This document shows, piece by piece, positions 5,400-5,411 of a stretch of DNA of 5,411 nt; the stretch's first letter is position 1; every line of letters begins with the position of its first letter. Source of the DNA: Zoogloeaceae bacterium (GTDB taxonomy: Bacteria > Pseudomonadota > Gammaproteobacteria > Burkholderiales > Rhodocyclaceae); contig JAIRZG010000219.1 of assembly GCA_031267345.1 (NCBI GenBank), forward strand, positions 1-5,411. The letters are read 5' to 3'. The translations under genes were made by a program, and so were the position numbers. The notes beneath the pieces are model-generated. The model saw nothing but the letters and a program-made list of their open reading frames with translations, did not search any database and was not told where the DNA came from.

Positions 5400-5411
5400 A
5401 AGGCAAGCGTC

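Larger units (their letters stand above)
5085..5411. other. Gene-free 3' flank made of dispersed repeats and hairpins
   Basis: No credible gene is seen in these 327 bases. In order they hold a short GCGG/CCGC hairpin (5096-5109), a long inverted repeat (5111-5216), a triple CAGGGATC repeat (5220-5248), a perfect TGGCGC-TTT-GCGCCA hairpin (5260-5274), a ribosome-binding-site-like AGGAGG followed by a five-codon reading frame (5278-5310), and a C/G-rich double hairpin (5351-5399). A 64-codon minus-strand reading frame across the region has the PLPLRERVP-type composition expected from translating the repeat and is probably not a gene. Confidence 0.7.

Noticed and set aside
5212..5406. A 64-codon minus-strand frame beginning PSPLPLRERVP.
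   Set aside because: This is the translation of the dispersed C/G-rich repeat, a frequent false gene call.

Overview
This GC-rich window (about 60 % GC by eye) holds one complete ABC importer of the carbohydrate-uptake-2 (CUT2; ribose / rhamnose / AI-2 type) class. All four genes lie on the + strand. The 3' flank carries dispersed repeats of the kind scattered through intergenic regions of Beta- and Gammaproteobacteria: the GTAGGTTGGGTAAGCGAAGCG motif family and the CCCTCTCCCGCAAGGGGAGAGGG family. Together with the codon usage this suggests a GC-rich betaproteobacterium, perhaps Rhodocyclales-like. That placement is inference, not proof.

Layout. 1-210: no convincing gene, but a 28-bp imperfect dyad (65-92) and an inverted repeat (179-208) that covers the likely ribosome-binding site of the first gene. 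211-1248: first inner-membrane permease. 1249-1318: short gap with a stem-loop. 1319-2323: periplasmic substrate-binding protein with a Sec signal peptide. 2324-2478: 155-base gap with a 13-bp stem-loop just after the binding-protein gene and a second nested inverted repeat before the next gene. 2479-4062: double-nucleotide-binding-domain ATPase. 4059-5084: second permease, overlapping the ATPase gene by 4 bases. 5085-5411: no gene, only repeats and hairpins.

How the genes work together. The binding protein should capture a small, sugar-like ligand in the periplasm and deliver it to a heterodimeric channel formed by the two permeases, driven by the ATPase. The ligand cannot be read from the window. 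The binding protein resembles LsrB/RhaS-type proteins, but most positions known to contact AI-2 in LsrB appear different, and no kinase, isomerase, aldolase or regulator lies in the window. The gene order permease - binding protein - ATPase - permease is less common than having the two permeases adjacent.

The most interesting points are three. The ATPase degenerates in a complementary way: NBD1 keeps Walker A/B but has a poor signature motif, whereas NBD2 keeps LSGGNQQ but has lost Walker A Lys and both Walker B acidic residues, predicting one working ATP site. Stem-loops flank the binding-protein gene and could set its expression relative to the rest. The ligand is unassigned. I see no wholly new type of system here.
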